Shown in pieces: positions 33,843-42,685 of a DNA stretch of 64,000 nt (the first letter of the stretch is position 1; each line of letters opens with the position of its first letter). This DNA is from JACCZX01 sp963791315 (GTDB lineage Bacteria; Pseudomonadota; Gammaproteobacteria; Burkholderiales; Burkholderiaceae_F). The notes below the pieces were generated by a model. The model worked only from the letters and a program-made list of their open reading frames with translations, made no database searches and had not been told where the DNA came from. The stretch lies in the NCBI GenBank assembly GCA_963791315.1, contig CAWBRQ010000006.1, forward strand, positions 1-64,000, given 5' to 3'. A program made the translations under genes and the position numbers.

Positions 33843-34154
33843 ATGGCAGATCCGATGAGAATTCGCGCGACCGAGCAGCCCGACGGCGTCGACGTGCGTG
33901 TGTTGATGAGTCACGAAATGGAGACCGGACAGCGGCGCGACTCGGCTGGCAAGGTGGTTCCGGCGCACTTCATTTCCAATGTCACGGTCAATCACAACGG
34001 CAAGCCAGTATTGAGTGCCGAATGGGGCCCGGCGGTTGCAAAGAATCCGTACCTGCAATTCAAATTCAAGGGCGGCAAGAAGGGTGACAAGTTGACAGTT
34101 ACGTGGGTCGACAACAAAGGCGACACGCGCACCGACGAAGCAACGATTACCTAG
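33843..34154 (+). CDS. soxZ: Sulfur carrier partner SoxZ
   Basis: A 103-residue protein, normal SoxZ length, without a signal peptide. It begins MRIRATEQPDGVDVRVLMSHEMETGQRRD, followed by PAHFISNVTVNHNGKPVLSA and LTVTWVDNKGDTRTDEATI. SoxZ pairs with SoxY and is exported with it through the Tat signal of SoxY. CAGGAGCAG before the start is a good ribosome-binding site. Confidence 0.95.
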   Translation: MADPMRIRATEQPDGVDVRVLMSHEMETGQRRDSAGKVVPAHFISNVTVNHNGKPVLSAEWGPAVAKNPYLQFKFKGGKKGDKLTVTWVDNKGDTRTDEATIT

Positions 34155-34206
34155 TCGACAGGTAGCCAGTAGTTGTACGAACAACGCCAAGCGGGGAGAC
34201 GAGAAC

Positions 34207-35022
34207 ATGAAGGGAATCACGCGGGCAGCGGTCGGAGTCGCTGCGCTCGCACTGTCGTGCACGGGAGCATTGGCACAGAAGGAAACGGCCGATGCGATCG
34301 CGCGCTACCGTCAGCTGCTGCAGGACGGCAATCCGGCGGAGCTGGTCGTGGCTCGCGGAGAAGCGTTGTGGAAGGAAAAGCGAGGACCGAAGAAGGCGTC
34401 GCTCGAGCAGTGTGATCTCGGCCTTGGCGCGGGCGTGGTCAAGGGTGCCTATGCGCAGATGCCGCGTTATTTTGCCGACACCGACAAGGTGATGGATTAC
34501 GAGAGCCGCGTCGTGCATTGCATGGTGACGCTGCAGGGATTCGACTACGCGACGGTGACGAAGAATCCCTACTCGGGCACCGCTCAGCCGCAGACCGACA
34601 TCGAAGCGCTTGCAGCCTACGGTGTCGAAGCGTCGCGCGGCGTGCCCGTCAACATCTCGCAGGTGCATCCGAAGGAGAAGGCATCTTACGATCGCGGCAA
34701 GCAGTTCTTTTACATGCGCGCCGGCCCGTACGATTTCTCTTGCGCAACATGCCACGGCGTCACCGGCCAGCGAATTCGCCTGCAGGACCTGCCGAACATC
34801 GGCGGCAACAAGGAGGACGCGCAGCGCGCCTTTACTACCTGGCCCGCGTATCGCGTGTCGCAGGGAACGCTGCGCACGATGCAGTGGCGTCTGAACGATT
34901 GTTTCCGGCAGCAGCGTTGGCCTGATTTCGTGTTCGGCTCACCGGCGTCGGTTGATTTGATCACCTTCCTTGGCGTCAACGCCAACGGCGCGAAGATGGA
35001 TTCGCCGTCGATCAAGCGCTAG
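34207..35022 (+). CDS. soxA: SoxA cytochrome c subunit of SoxAX
   Basis: A 271-residue protein with a signal peptide (MKGITRAAVGVAALALSCTGALAQ). One heme c site, CATCH at residues 179-183, is present. The thiosulfate-site Cys common near the C-terminal part of SoxA is not confirmed by eye; Cys at ALEQC-like and NDCFRQQRWP positions are candidates, the latter fitting the C-R active-site region. The second, N-terminal heme of diheme SoxA proteins is absent, as in many betaproteobacteria. SoxAX joins thiosulfate to the SoxY Cys. Confidence 0.92.
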   Translation: MKGITRAAVGVAALALSCTGALAQKETADAIARYRQLLQDGNPAELVVARGEALWKEKRGPKKASLEQCDLGLGAGVVKGAYAQMPRYFADTDKVMDYESRVVHCMVTLQGFDYATVTKNPYSGTAQPQTDIEALAAYGVEASRGVPVNISQVHPKEKASYDRGKQFFYMRAGPYDFSCATCHGVTGQRIRLQDLPNIGGNKEDAQRAFTTWPAYRVSQGTLRTMQWRLNDCFRQQRWPDFVFGSPASVDLITFLGVNANGAKMDSPSIKR

Positions 35023-35030
35023 GGGCAAGA

Positions 35031-35657
35031 ATGAAAAACAAATTCGCATTCAGCATGGCGTGGTCGGCCATCACCGTATTGCTGATTAGCTGTGCCGTAT
35101 ACACGGCGCCCACGCGCGAAGAAGCGCTGCAGGTCGTCAAGAGCTCGTTCAAGGAGCGCGGCATTGCGAAACTCGATCGGCTTGATCAGTCCGAGTTGCA
35201 GGTTGCGTGCTCAGAAGCATCGCTGACGGGCAAGGATCTGCCGAAGGATGCGCGGGCACGGCTCGAGCGGCAAGCGCTGGCGACGGTGAAGTATCCGGCC
35301 GATGGCCAGTACCTCGGAGATTTCAAGCAAGGCGAGCGGATCGCGCAGACCGGCGTCGGCATGCAGTGGAGCGATACTGACACCACGGTGGCTGGCGGCA
35401 ACTGCTATGCGTGCCATGAAATTGCGCCACAGGAAATCGCGTTCGGCAACATCGGACCTTCGCTGAAGGGTTACGGAAAGCTGCGCGGCCGCTCACCAGC
35501 GGTCATGACCTATACGTGGGGCAAGCTGTGGAACTCACACGCGTACAACGCGTGTTCGCAGATGCCGCGCTACGGCGACGCAAACATTTTGACGACGGCG
35601 CAGCTGAAAGATCTGATGGCGCTGCTGCTCGACCCAAACTCGCCTGTCAACAAGTAG
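35031..35657 (+). CDS. soxX: SoxX cytochrome c subunit of SoxAX
   Basis: A 208-residue protein with an N-terminal export segment (FSMAWSAITVLLISCAVYTA) that could be a lipoprotein-type signal because LLISC precedes the mature part. A heme c site CYACH lies at residues 125-129, followed by IGPSLKGYG, and a downstream Met (CSQMPRYGD) is the probable axial ligand. It starts 8 nt after soxA. The extra 70 residues before the heme domain are charged and helical, longer than in minimal SoxX. Confidence 0.92.
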   Translation: MKNKFAFSMAWSAITVLLISCAVYTAPTREEALQVVKSSFKERGIAKLDRLDQSELQVACSEASLTGKDLPKDARARLERQALATVKYPADGQYLGDFKQGERIAQTGVGMQWSDTDTTVAGGNCYACHEIAPQEIAFGNIGPSLKGYGKLRGRSPAVMTYTWGKLWNSHAYNACSQMPRYGDANILTTAQLKDLMALLLDPNSPVNK

Positions 35658-35677
35658 GAAAGGTAGCCACGGCCGCT

Positions 35678-36169
35678 TTGCATAAGCTGTTGTTAGCGAT
35701 TGCAGGCGCATTGCTGGTCACGGGCGCGCCTGCGCTGGCGCAAGTTGCGGGTGAAGTCGGAAGTGTCGTTGCCTGGCGCGATGTGCCGTTGATCGACGGT
35801 CGCACGCTGAAGGCAGCCGAGCTCAGCGGGAACGCAGTCGTTGTGCAAATCTGGGCGTCATGGTGTCCGTTCTGCGCTGCGCAGAACCCGCACGTTCAGA
35901 AGCTGCACGAGGCCTACGCAAGCCGCGGTCTGAAGGTACTGGCGTTTTCCATTGATCAAACCGAGCAGGCGGCGAAGGATTACATGGCCAAGCGCGCCTA
36001 CACATTCAACGTTGCGATGCGCGGCGAAGATGCCAATCGCTGGTTCGGTCGCAACCGTACGCTGCCCGAAACGTATGTCGTCGACGCAAGCGGCACCGTC
36101 GTCTTCGTGCATCGGGGCGAGATGTTTCCCGAGGACATTGCAGCGCTGTCGCGCTTCGCAGCCAAATAA
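35678..36169 (+). CDS. Periplasmic thioredoxin-like protein (SoxW/TlpA type)
   Basis: A 163-residue protein with a signal peptide (LHKLLLAIAGALLVTGAPALAQ) and a TlpA-like thioredoxin fold. The active site is WASWCPFCAAQNPHVQKL (CxxC), followed by FSIDQTEQAAKDYMAKRAY and the cis-Pro region RTLPETYVVDASGTVVF. TTG at 35678 is the only start that keeps the signal peptide; a weak AAAGGT precedes it. Between soxX and soxB this is the usual position of SoxW, which keeps Sox proteins reduced. Confidence 0.85.
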   Translation: MHKLLLAIAGALLVTGAPALAQVAGEVGSVVAWRDVPLIDGRTLKAAELSGNAVVVQIWASWCPFCAAQNPHVQKLHEAYASRGLKVLAFSIDQTEQAAKDYMAKRAYTFNVAMRGEDANRWFGRNRTLPETYVVDASGTVVFVHRGEMFPEDIAALSRFAAK

Positions 36170-37882
36170 GTGGATCGCCGCGAGTTCCTTCAGGTGCTGG
36201 CGGTTGCTGCGTCGGCGGGGATGCCGATCGCATCGCACGATGCGCTTGCCGCGGCACCGTCATCAAGTCGCTTGTACGACGTGCCGCGCTTCGGCAACGT
36301 TCATTTTCTGCACTTCACCGATTGCCACGCACAGCTGCTTCCGGTTTATTTTCGTGAACCAAGCGTCAATCTCGGCGTCGGCGCAGCATGGGGCCAGCCG
36401 CCGCATCTGGTCGGTGAGCATCTGCTCAAACACTTCAACATTGCACGCGCCACGCCGGCAGCCCACGCCTTTACGTACCTCGACTTCGTGCAGGCCGCGC
36501 GCACCTACGGCAAGGTAGGCGGCTTCGCTCATCTGTCGACGCTTATCAAGCGCATGAAAGCAAGCCGGCCCGGCGCGTTAGTGCTGGACGGCGGCGACTC
36601 TTGGCAGGGATCGGCGACTGCACTCTGGACCAATGCGCAGGACATGGTCGACGCAAACAAGCTGCTCGGCGTCGACGTGATGACCGCGCACTGGGAAATG
36701 ACGTACGGTGCCAAGCGCGTACAGGAGATCGTCGACAACGATTTCAAAGGGCGCATCGACTTCATCGCACAGAACATCAAAACCGCGGACTTCGGCGATC
36801 AAGTGTTTCCGCCGTACACGATGAAGGATATGAACGGCGTTCGTGTCGGCATCATCGGCCAGGCGTTTCCATACACGCCGATCGCGAATCCGCGCTACTT
36901 CGTGCCTGACTGGAGTTTTGGAATCCAGGAAGAGAATATGCAAAAAATGGTCGACGAAGTGCGCGGCAAGGGAGCGCAAGTCGTCGTCTTGCTGTCCCAC
37001 AATGGGATGGATGTCGATCTGAAGTTGGCGGCGCGGGTGCGCGGCATCGATGCGATTCTCGGCGGCCATACGCACGATGGCGTGCCGCAGCCGACGATGA
37101 TCAAGAACGCAGGTGGCACGACGCTGGTCAGCAACGCTGGCAGCAACGGCAAGTTTCTTGCCGTGCTCGATTTCGACGTCAAGGGTGGCAGGGTCAGCGA
37201 CTATCGGTACAAGCTGTTGCCGATATTTTCCAATTTGTTGCCGGCCGACGCGGAGATGGCCGCTTACATCACTCGGGTTCGAGCACCGTACGCAGCGCAG
37301 CTATCTGAAAAACTCGCGGTGACCGAGGGGCTACTGTATCGGCGGGGAAACTTCAACGGCACATTCGACCAGCTGATCTGCGACGCGCTGATGCAGGTGC
37401 GCGGTGCGGAGATCGCCTTTTCGCCGGGCTTTCGCTGGGGTACGTCGCTGCTTCCGGGCCAGACGATTCTGATGGAACACCTGATGGACCAGACGGCGAT
37501 CACATATCCGCACACCACCGTCAACGAACTGACTGGCGCCACGATCAAGACAATTCTTGAAGATGTGGCCGACAACTTGTTCAACCGCGATCCGTACCTG
37601 CAGCAGGGCGGTGACATGGTGCGAGTCGGCGGCCTGCGATATTCGATCGACCCGCTCGCGAGCATCGGCGCGCGCATCGGCGATTTGCGCCTGGACGACA
37701 AGCCGATCGACGCCGACAAGGTCTACAAAGTTGCCGGGTGGGCGCCGGTGGCCGAAGGCGCAAAGGGGGAACCCGTCTGGCAAGTCGTTGCCACCTATAT
37801 GAGAGATCGCAAGACCGTGAAGCCGCCCCGCCTGAACCTGCCCGCCATCAAGGGCGCGCGGTCGAATCCGGGGTTTGCATGA
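36170..37882 (+). CDS. soxB: SoxB sulfate thiohydrolase
   Basis: A 570-residue periplasmic di-manganese enzyme that hydrolyses sulfate from SoxY-bound cysteine S-thiosulfonate. It has a twin-arginine signal (DRREFLQVLAVAASAGMP) and metallophosphoesterase motifs HFTDCHAQL, VLDGGDSWQGS, LSHNGMDVD and GGHTHDG. The C-terminal 5'-nucleotidase-type domain runs from about residue 380 (NGTFDQLICDALMQVRGAEI). The GTG start at 36170 follows the thioredoxin stop directly. Length and motifs are normal for SoxB. Confidence 0.96.
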   Translation: MDRREFLQVLAVAASAGMPIASHDALAAAPSSSRLYDVPRFGNVHFLHFTDCHAQLLPVYFREPSVNLGVGAAWGQPPHLVGEHLLKHFNIARATPAAHAFTYLDFVQAARTYGKVGGFAHLSTLIKRMKASRPGALVLDGGDSWQGSATALWTNAQDMVDANKLLGVDVMTAHWEMTYGAKRVQEIVDNDFKGRIDFIAQNIKTADFGDQVFPPYTMKDMNGVRVGIIGQAFPYTPIANPRYFVPDWSFGIQEENMQKMVDEVRGKGAQVVVLLSHNGMDVDLKLAARVRGIDAILGGHTHDGVPQPTMIKNAGGTTLVSNAGSNGKFLAVLDFDVKGGRVSDYRYKLLPIFSNLLPADAEMAAYITRVRAPYAAQLSEKLAVTEGLLYRRGNFNGTFDQLICDALMQVRGAEIAFSPGFRWGTSLLPGQTILMEHLMDQTAITYPHTTVNELTGATIKTILEDVADNLFNRDPYLQQGGDMVRVGGLRYSIDPLASIGARIGDLRLDDKPIDADKVYKVAGWAPVAEGAKGEPVWQVVATYMRDRKTVKPPRLNLPAIKGARSNPGFA

Positions 37883-38389
37883 GCATGAAGCTCGCGAACC
37901 GGCGGCGGTTACTGATCGCTTTGCTGCTGTCGCCCGAGCCTGGTGCTCGCCCAGCAGAAGCTGCTGCGGACGATTTGCTCCCTCCGCTCGACGATCTACG
38001 TGTTCTTGCACGTTCGATTGCGCGTCACAAGGCGCCGCTGCTGGTTCTTTTCAGCACGCCGGGATGTCCGTATTGCCGCGAAGTCCGGCGCAACTATCTC
38101 GCGCCGCGTGTTGCGGAGCAGGCGAGCAAGACAACGCCGGATCTGTTGCTGCGCGAAACCGATATCACTTCGGAGCGAACCCTTACTGATCTATCGGGAG
38201 CGCGTATCACCGAGACCGCCTTCGCCGCTTCTTCATCGCGTGCGCTTGGTGCCGGTTGTGGCGCTGTTTGATGCAACGCTGCGACCGATCGGCGAGCCGC
38301 TGGTCGGTCTGGACCGCTCGGGTTTCTACGAGGCCTACCTTGCGTCGGCAATCGATGCATCCCGCAAGCATCTGCGGCAAACTTCGTAG
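37879..38389 (+). CDS. Second thioredoxin-like protein (SoxS-like), frameshifted
   Basis: The start at 37879 overlaps soxB by 4 nt. An N-terminal hydrophobic segment (RRLLIALLL) is followed by HKAPLLVLFSTPGCPYCREVRRNYLAPR with a CPYC active site and LLRETDITSERTLTDLSGAR. Near 38215-38230 the frame changes (one extra base) and the protein ends VPVVALFDATLRPIGEPLVG, FYEAYLASAIDA. About 169 residues. The layout resembles SoxS, a periplasmic thioredoxin that regulates Sox carrier redox state. Neighbours support a sox role. Confidence 0.78.
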
Positions 38390-38465
38390 TCTGTTGGGCC
38401 GCAATGTGCGTTAGGTGAGCTCTACGCGCTTTCTGCGGCAGGGTGCTCGTACAAGGAGTGTTCGG

Positions 38466-38970
38466 ATGATGCGAAAAAGTTTAGCTTTGCTCGTAGTAAC
38501 CGTGATGGTCAGCATCTGCGGCGCCGCTGTCGCGCAAATAAAAGCGCCTGATCCGGCCCCACCCGAAGCGGTTTCGCGTTACGTGATCGGCACTCGTCTT
38601 GGCTACATCACCTGCAGCGACAAGTATCGCGACTACGTCGACAAATATGAGCGCTTTGCGCTGGTCAACGAAGGACAGAACACGGTGACCGGGCTCGCCA
38701 CCGTCGGACGCAGACTATCAGGCATGCGTGCAGGAAACGCTGGTCAAGGGCCGCGGCATGTACGGCTCTGTCTCCAAGCAGACGTTGACCACGGCTTCCA
38801 AAGGCGCATTGAAGGACTATCAGACGGCATGGGAGAGTTCGCTGTCGACGCTCGGGCGGCCCGGCGGCGAGAAACCCGCTGAATATCGCGCGCGTCAGAG
38901 CAAGGTTCTGGCGCGGCTCGATGACCTACAACGTAAATTGGAAGCACAAGCCAAGACCAACACGCACTAG
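38466..38970 (+). CDS. Secreted hypothetical protein in the sox-sor cluster, frameshifted
   Basis: The gene starts at 38466 with a good ribosome-binding site (AAGGAG) and a signal peptide (MMRKSLALLVVTVMVSICGAAVAQ). The mature part begins DPAPPEAVSRYVIGTRLGYI, with Cys in YITCSDKYRDYVDKY. After a frame change near 38710 (one extra base) it continues DYQACVQETLVKGRGMYGSV and a helical end KVLARLDDLQRKLEAQAK. About 167 residues. No family is recognised. Two Cys in a periplasmic protein next to thioredoxins suggest a disulfide, but the role is unknown. Confidence 0.7.
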
Positions 38971-39061
38971 TTTTGTGTGATACGTTTTCAAGCTACGTGC
39001 AGGCAGCCGAGCTTCCGTATACGCTCACACCATTCCTGTTTTTCGCTGAGGAGTTGTCTCG

Positions 39062-40288
39062 ATGACTAGCCCTACCGATATTTCTCGACGCCGAATGCTT
39101 GTCGCAGGTTCGGGCGCACTCGCTGCAGCGGGTCTGGCCGGTGCTTCACGCGTCGGCGCGCAAACAACGCCGGCGGCGCCTGCCGCCGCATCGCAAGCGA
39201 AGCCGCTTCCCGCCTACGTCGCCTGGAAAGATGCGGACAGCTTGATCGTGCATACGCCGACGACGATCGAAACCAAGCGCACCGCATTGGGCGTGGGTCC
39301 GATCACGCCTGCTGAGCGTCTGTACATCCGAAACAATATTGCCGCGCCGGACGTGTCGATTGTCGCGAATCGCGATGCGTGGCAACTCGCCGTCGAGGGG
39401 GTGCGCCAGCCACGCACGTGACGGTGGCTGAGCTGAAGACGCTCGGCCTCGAATCGCTGGCTATGGTGCTGCAATGCTCGGGTAATGGCCGCGGATATTT
39501 CGCGTCCAAGCCCAGCGGGACACCATGGAAGGTTGGCGCTGCAGGCAACGTGTTCTGGAGCGGCGTGCCGGTGCGGGCGGTTGCCGAGGCGCTCGGTGGA
39601 GTGGGTGCCGATGCGCGCTTCATCACGGGTACCGGCGGAGAAACATTGCCTGCTGGAATCGATCCGAAGACCGTCATCGTCGAGCGCTCAGTTCCGATCA
39701 GCACATCTGGGTGATGCACTGCTCGCGTGGGAAATGAACGGCGAGCCGGTTCCGCATGCGCATGGGGGGCCTTTGCGTTTGATCATCCCCGGTTACAGCG
39801 GCGTCAATAACATCAAGTACATCAAGCGGCTTGCATTCACGCGCGAGCAAACCGATGCGGCGATTCAGTCCACGCGCTACCGCATCGCACCGCTGGGAAC
39901 GAAGGAATCACCGGCCCTGCCGGCCGTATGGGAGATGGATCCCAAATCGTGGATCAATTCGCCCGCTCCGGAAGCCGGGCCGGTACGTCGCGGCTGGGTA
40001 CAGATCCATGGCGTGGCGATGGGCGGCATGCAGGCGCCGCGCAGCGTCGACGTATCACTCGACGGCGGCAAGACGTGGCGCGAAGCAAGTTTTATCGGGC
40101 CCAACCTTGGCCGCTACGCGTGGCGCCCCTTCGTGCTGCAAGCCGAGTTGAAGCCGGGAACGTATGTACTGGCGTCGCGCGTTACCGATTCGCAAGGCAG
40201 GGTTCAGGTCGAAACGACGCCAGACAACGTTGGCGGTTATCTGAATAGCGGCTGGCGCGCTCATGCGATCCAGGTCACGGTCGCTTGA
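39062..40288 (+). CDS. sorA: Sulfite dehydrogenase SorA (molybdopterin subunit), frameshifted
   Basis: This is a molybdenum sulfite dehydrogenase. It has a twin-arginine signal (DISRRRMLVAGSGALAAAGLAG) and then PITPAERLYIRNNIAAPDVS. The catalytic domain has SLAMVLQCSGNGRGYF with the Mo-binding Cys and GAAGNVFWSGVPVRAVAEALG. The C-terminal Mo-co dimerisation domain has GPVRRGWVQIHGVAMGGMQA, DVSLDGGKTWREAS. The frame changes near 39400-39415 and near 39705. About 408 residues, normal for SorA. It oxidises sulfite to sulfate in the periplasm, passing electrons to SorB, and is distinct from soxC 8 kb upstream. Confidence 0.88.
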
Positions 40289-40623
40289 GCGGAGATGTTG
40301 CCTTGGGCGCTCGGCTCGCATGTTGTGCAGCAGTACTGACGCTTGCATCCAGCATTGCGCAGGCAGCCGATGGTGATGACGCAGGCCGAAGGTTGTTCGT
40401 CAAGGACGCAACGCCGCCGTGTGCGCTCTGCCATACGCTGGCCGACGCTGGCGCGACGGCGAACGTCGGCCCGTCGCTCGACGAATTGAAACCCGACGCA
40501 CAGCGTGTTACGCAAGCGGTAAAGGCCGGCATCGGAGCGATGCCGGCCTACACGCAGCTTTCCGCCGAACAGATCCAGGCGCTCGCGCGGTACGTCGCGC
40601 GCGCATCAGGTGGCGCGAAGTAA
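40285..40623 (+). CDS. sorB: SorB cytochrome c subunit of sulfite dehydrogenase
   Basis: A 112-residue monoheme cytochrome with a signal peptide ending near SIAQA. The heme site is CALCH, followed by NVGPSLDELKPDAQ, and a distal Met lies in GIGAMPAYTQLSAEQIQAL. The TTG start overlaps the sorA stop (TTGA), so the two subunits are coupled. Length and partner match SorB of Starkeya-type sulfite dehydrogenase. Confidence 0.9.
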   Translation: MSGDVALGARLACCAAVLTLASSIAQAADGDDAGRRLFVKDATPPCALCHTLADAGATANVGPSLDELKPDAQRVTQAVKAGIGAMPAYTQLSAEQIQALARYVARASGGAK

Positions 40624-40660
40624 GGTCGATCGCCCGACCTCGGGCAGAATCGCAGTCTTC

Positions 40661-40750
40661 GGAGGCGTGGCCGAGCGGTTTAAGGCACCGGTCTTGAAAA
40701 CCGGCAAGGGCGTAAGTCCTTCGTGAGTTCGAATCTCACCACCTCCGCCA
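40661..40750 (+). tRNA. tRNA-Ser (anticodon TGA)
   Basis: A 90-nt tRNA with a long variable arm and encoded CCA. The acceptor stem is GGAGGCG/CACCTCC with one C-A mismatch at the sixth pair. The anticodon stem CCGGT/ACCGG holds the loop CTTGAAA, so the anticodon is TGA (40695-40697). The variable arm AGGGCGTAAGTCCT and T arm GAGTTCGAATCTC are clear. Confidence 0.95.
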
Positions 40751-40810
40751 CCCGATACACGCCGCAAGTGCAATTCAGTGCACGGCAGTGACGACAAGTC
40801 GGTTCGGGCG

Positions 40811-42149
40811 TCAGGGGCAGATGTACCCGCCACCGCTGGGATTCTTGAAGCAGCCGACCGACTCGGGCAGCAGGTGCTTCGGAAGCCACAGCACGACTTC
40901 CGGGAAGAAGATGCAGAAGACGATCGTCGCCAAGAACACCACGTAGATGGGAAACGACGCAAGCATCGCGCGCCCAAAACGCACGCCAATGAACTTCGAA
41001 GCCATCAGAAGTGCAATCCCGTACGGCGGCGTGATCAGCCCGAACGCCAGAGTCACGATGATGACGACGCCCATGTGAACCGGGTTGATGTCGGCACTCT
41101 TGGTGAGCTCGGTAATGATGGGCATGAAGATGATGATTGCGGGTATCGCGTCGATGAAGTCGCCGACGATGATGAACAGCACGACGAGCAGCAGCATGAC
41201 CATGAACGGGTCGTTACCCGCGGCGGCGCTGATCCAACCCGAGACCACTGCGGGCCCGCGCAAATAGGCGAGCATCCAGCCGAACGCCGAGGCGGCGGCG
41301 ATGGTGATAAGCGGAATGGAGTACAGCAGGCCGGTCATCGCCATGTCGTGCGGCAACTGTTTAAGGTAGCGGCGATTGAGCAGTGGAATCGCGACGACTA
41401 GGATGTAGGCGACGGCGACGACACCTGCCTCGGTCGGCGTGAAGAAACCTGACAAGATGCCGCCCATGATGATCACCGGGATGACCAGCGGCACGGCGGC
41501 GCCTTTCATCGCGTCGGTCACTTCGCCGAACGACGAGCGCGGTCGCATCACCCCGATCGGGCCGAAAAAATGGCTATAGATCATCAAGCCGATGCCGACC
41601 AGCAGTCCCGGCACGACACCGCCGAGGAATAGTCCGCCGATCGACACGTTGCCTGTGGCACCGTAGACCACCGCCATGATGCTGGGCGGAATTAGGTTAG
41701 CCATGGTCGAAGCCGACGCAATCAGGGCCGCGATGAAGGCGGCGTCATAGCCTTCGCGCTTCATGTCGGGACCGAGCGAGCGCGAAAGCACCGCGACGTC
41801 GGCCGCGGAGGAGCCGGAAATGCCGGCGAAGAACAAGCTGAATACGGTAACGACCTGTGCCGAATCCGCCGCGAGCATGTCCGATCAGCGCTTGCCGATA
41901 GGGTAATCATTCGCGCGGTCACATTAGCCGCTGTCATCAGCTCGCCGACGAGCAGGAAAACGGCACCGCGAGCAACGCTTCGACGTCGATGCCATTGAAC
42001 AGCTGAGTCATTATCGAGGGCAGCCCAACCGGTGTGAACGCCGTCACGACCAGCACGCCGGCGATCAGTGCGAACGCCACGGGCACGCCAAGGTAGCCCA
42101 GGAACAGGAACAGGAAGGCCATCAGAAAGATGAGAATGCCGTTGTTCAT
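40811..42149 (-). CDS. TRAP transporter large permease (DctM-like), frameshifted
   Basis: The start at 42149 overlaps the DctQ-like gene (ATGA). The protein begins MNNGILIFLMAFLFLFLGYL, PVAFALIAGVLVV, GIDVEALLAVPF. Two frame changes (near 41955 and near 41890) join this through LVGELMTAANVTARM to the long fragment FSLFFAGISGSSAADVAVLS, LIPPSIMAVVYGATGNVSIG, ESGFFTPTEAG-like GILSGFFTPTEAGVVAVAY and GLITPPYGIALLMASK. About 445 residues. With its neighbours it forms a complete TRAP importer transcribed towards the sox-sor cluster, beyond tRNA-Ser. Confidence 0.87.
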
Positions 42150-42643
42150 GTCGTCTTTTTTTCTGCCGCCGGATCGGCAAAACCATTCTTCCACCCGTTG
42201 ATGAGTTGCTCGACCATGAACAGCGCGACGAGTGTTCCGCACATCGGAATCGCCGCGTACAAGCTCGCGAGCGGTGTCATCGACGGCATGCGAAGGCTGC
42301 GAAAGCCATCGAGAAAATTCAGATAGCCATACCAGATCATGCTGAGCGCGACGCCCAGCACGACCAACCGGTTGAAGGTTTCGAAGAACAGGCGTCTGCC
42401 ACCCGACATCGATTCGGCGAGCACTGCCAGGTAAAGGTGATCATTGCGGCGCGTGGCCGCGGCGGTTCCTATGAACACGCCGTAGATGAAGAAGGTCATG
42501 GTGACCTCTTGCAGCCAGAGCCACGGGTGCTTCAAGGTGCGCGTCACGACGTCGCAGATAACGGTCACCGTGAAGCCGGTGATGGCGACGCCGCACAGGA
42601 GTATCAGCGCGCGCTCGAGGCCGTCGAGCGCGCGCCACTTCAA
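42146..42643 (-). CDS. TRAP transporter small permease (DctQ-like)
   Basis: A 165-residue protein with four membrane helices, including LERALILLCGVAITGFTVTV, WLQEVTMTFFIYGVFIGTAAATRRNDHLYLAVLAESM and IPMCGTLVALFMVEQLINGWK. The W-L-Q-E and R-N-D-H-L positions match DctQ proteins. It is intact, overlaps DctM by 4 nt and lies 42 nt after the binding-protein gene. Confidence 0.9.
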   Translation of the reverse strand: MKWRALDGLERALILLCGVAITGFTVTVICDVVTRTLKHPWLWLQEVTMTFFIYGVFIGTAAATRRNDHLYLAVLAESMSGGRRLFFETFNRLVVLGVALSMIWYGYLNFLDGFRSLRMPSMTPLASLYAAIPMCGTLVALFMVEQLINGWKNGFADPAAEKKTT

Positions 42644-42685
42644 GTGGCGATGGGACTGCTGAACGAGCGAGAGGATGAGTAGCGC

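Noticed and set aside
40285..40623. sorB as a general cytochrome c5 gene unrelated to sorA
   Set aside because: The TTGA overlap with the sorA stop and the small monoheme size fit the SorB partner.
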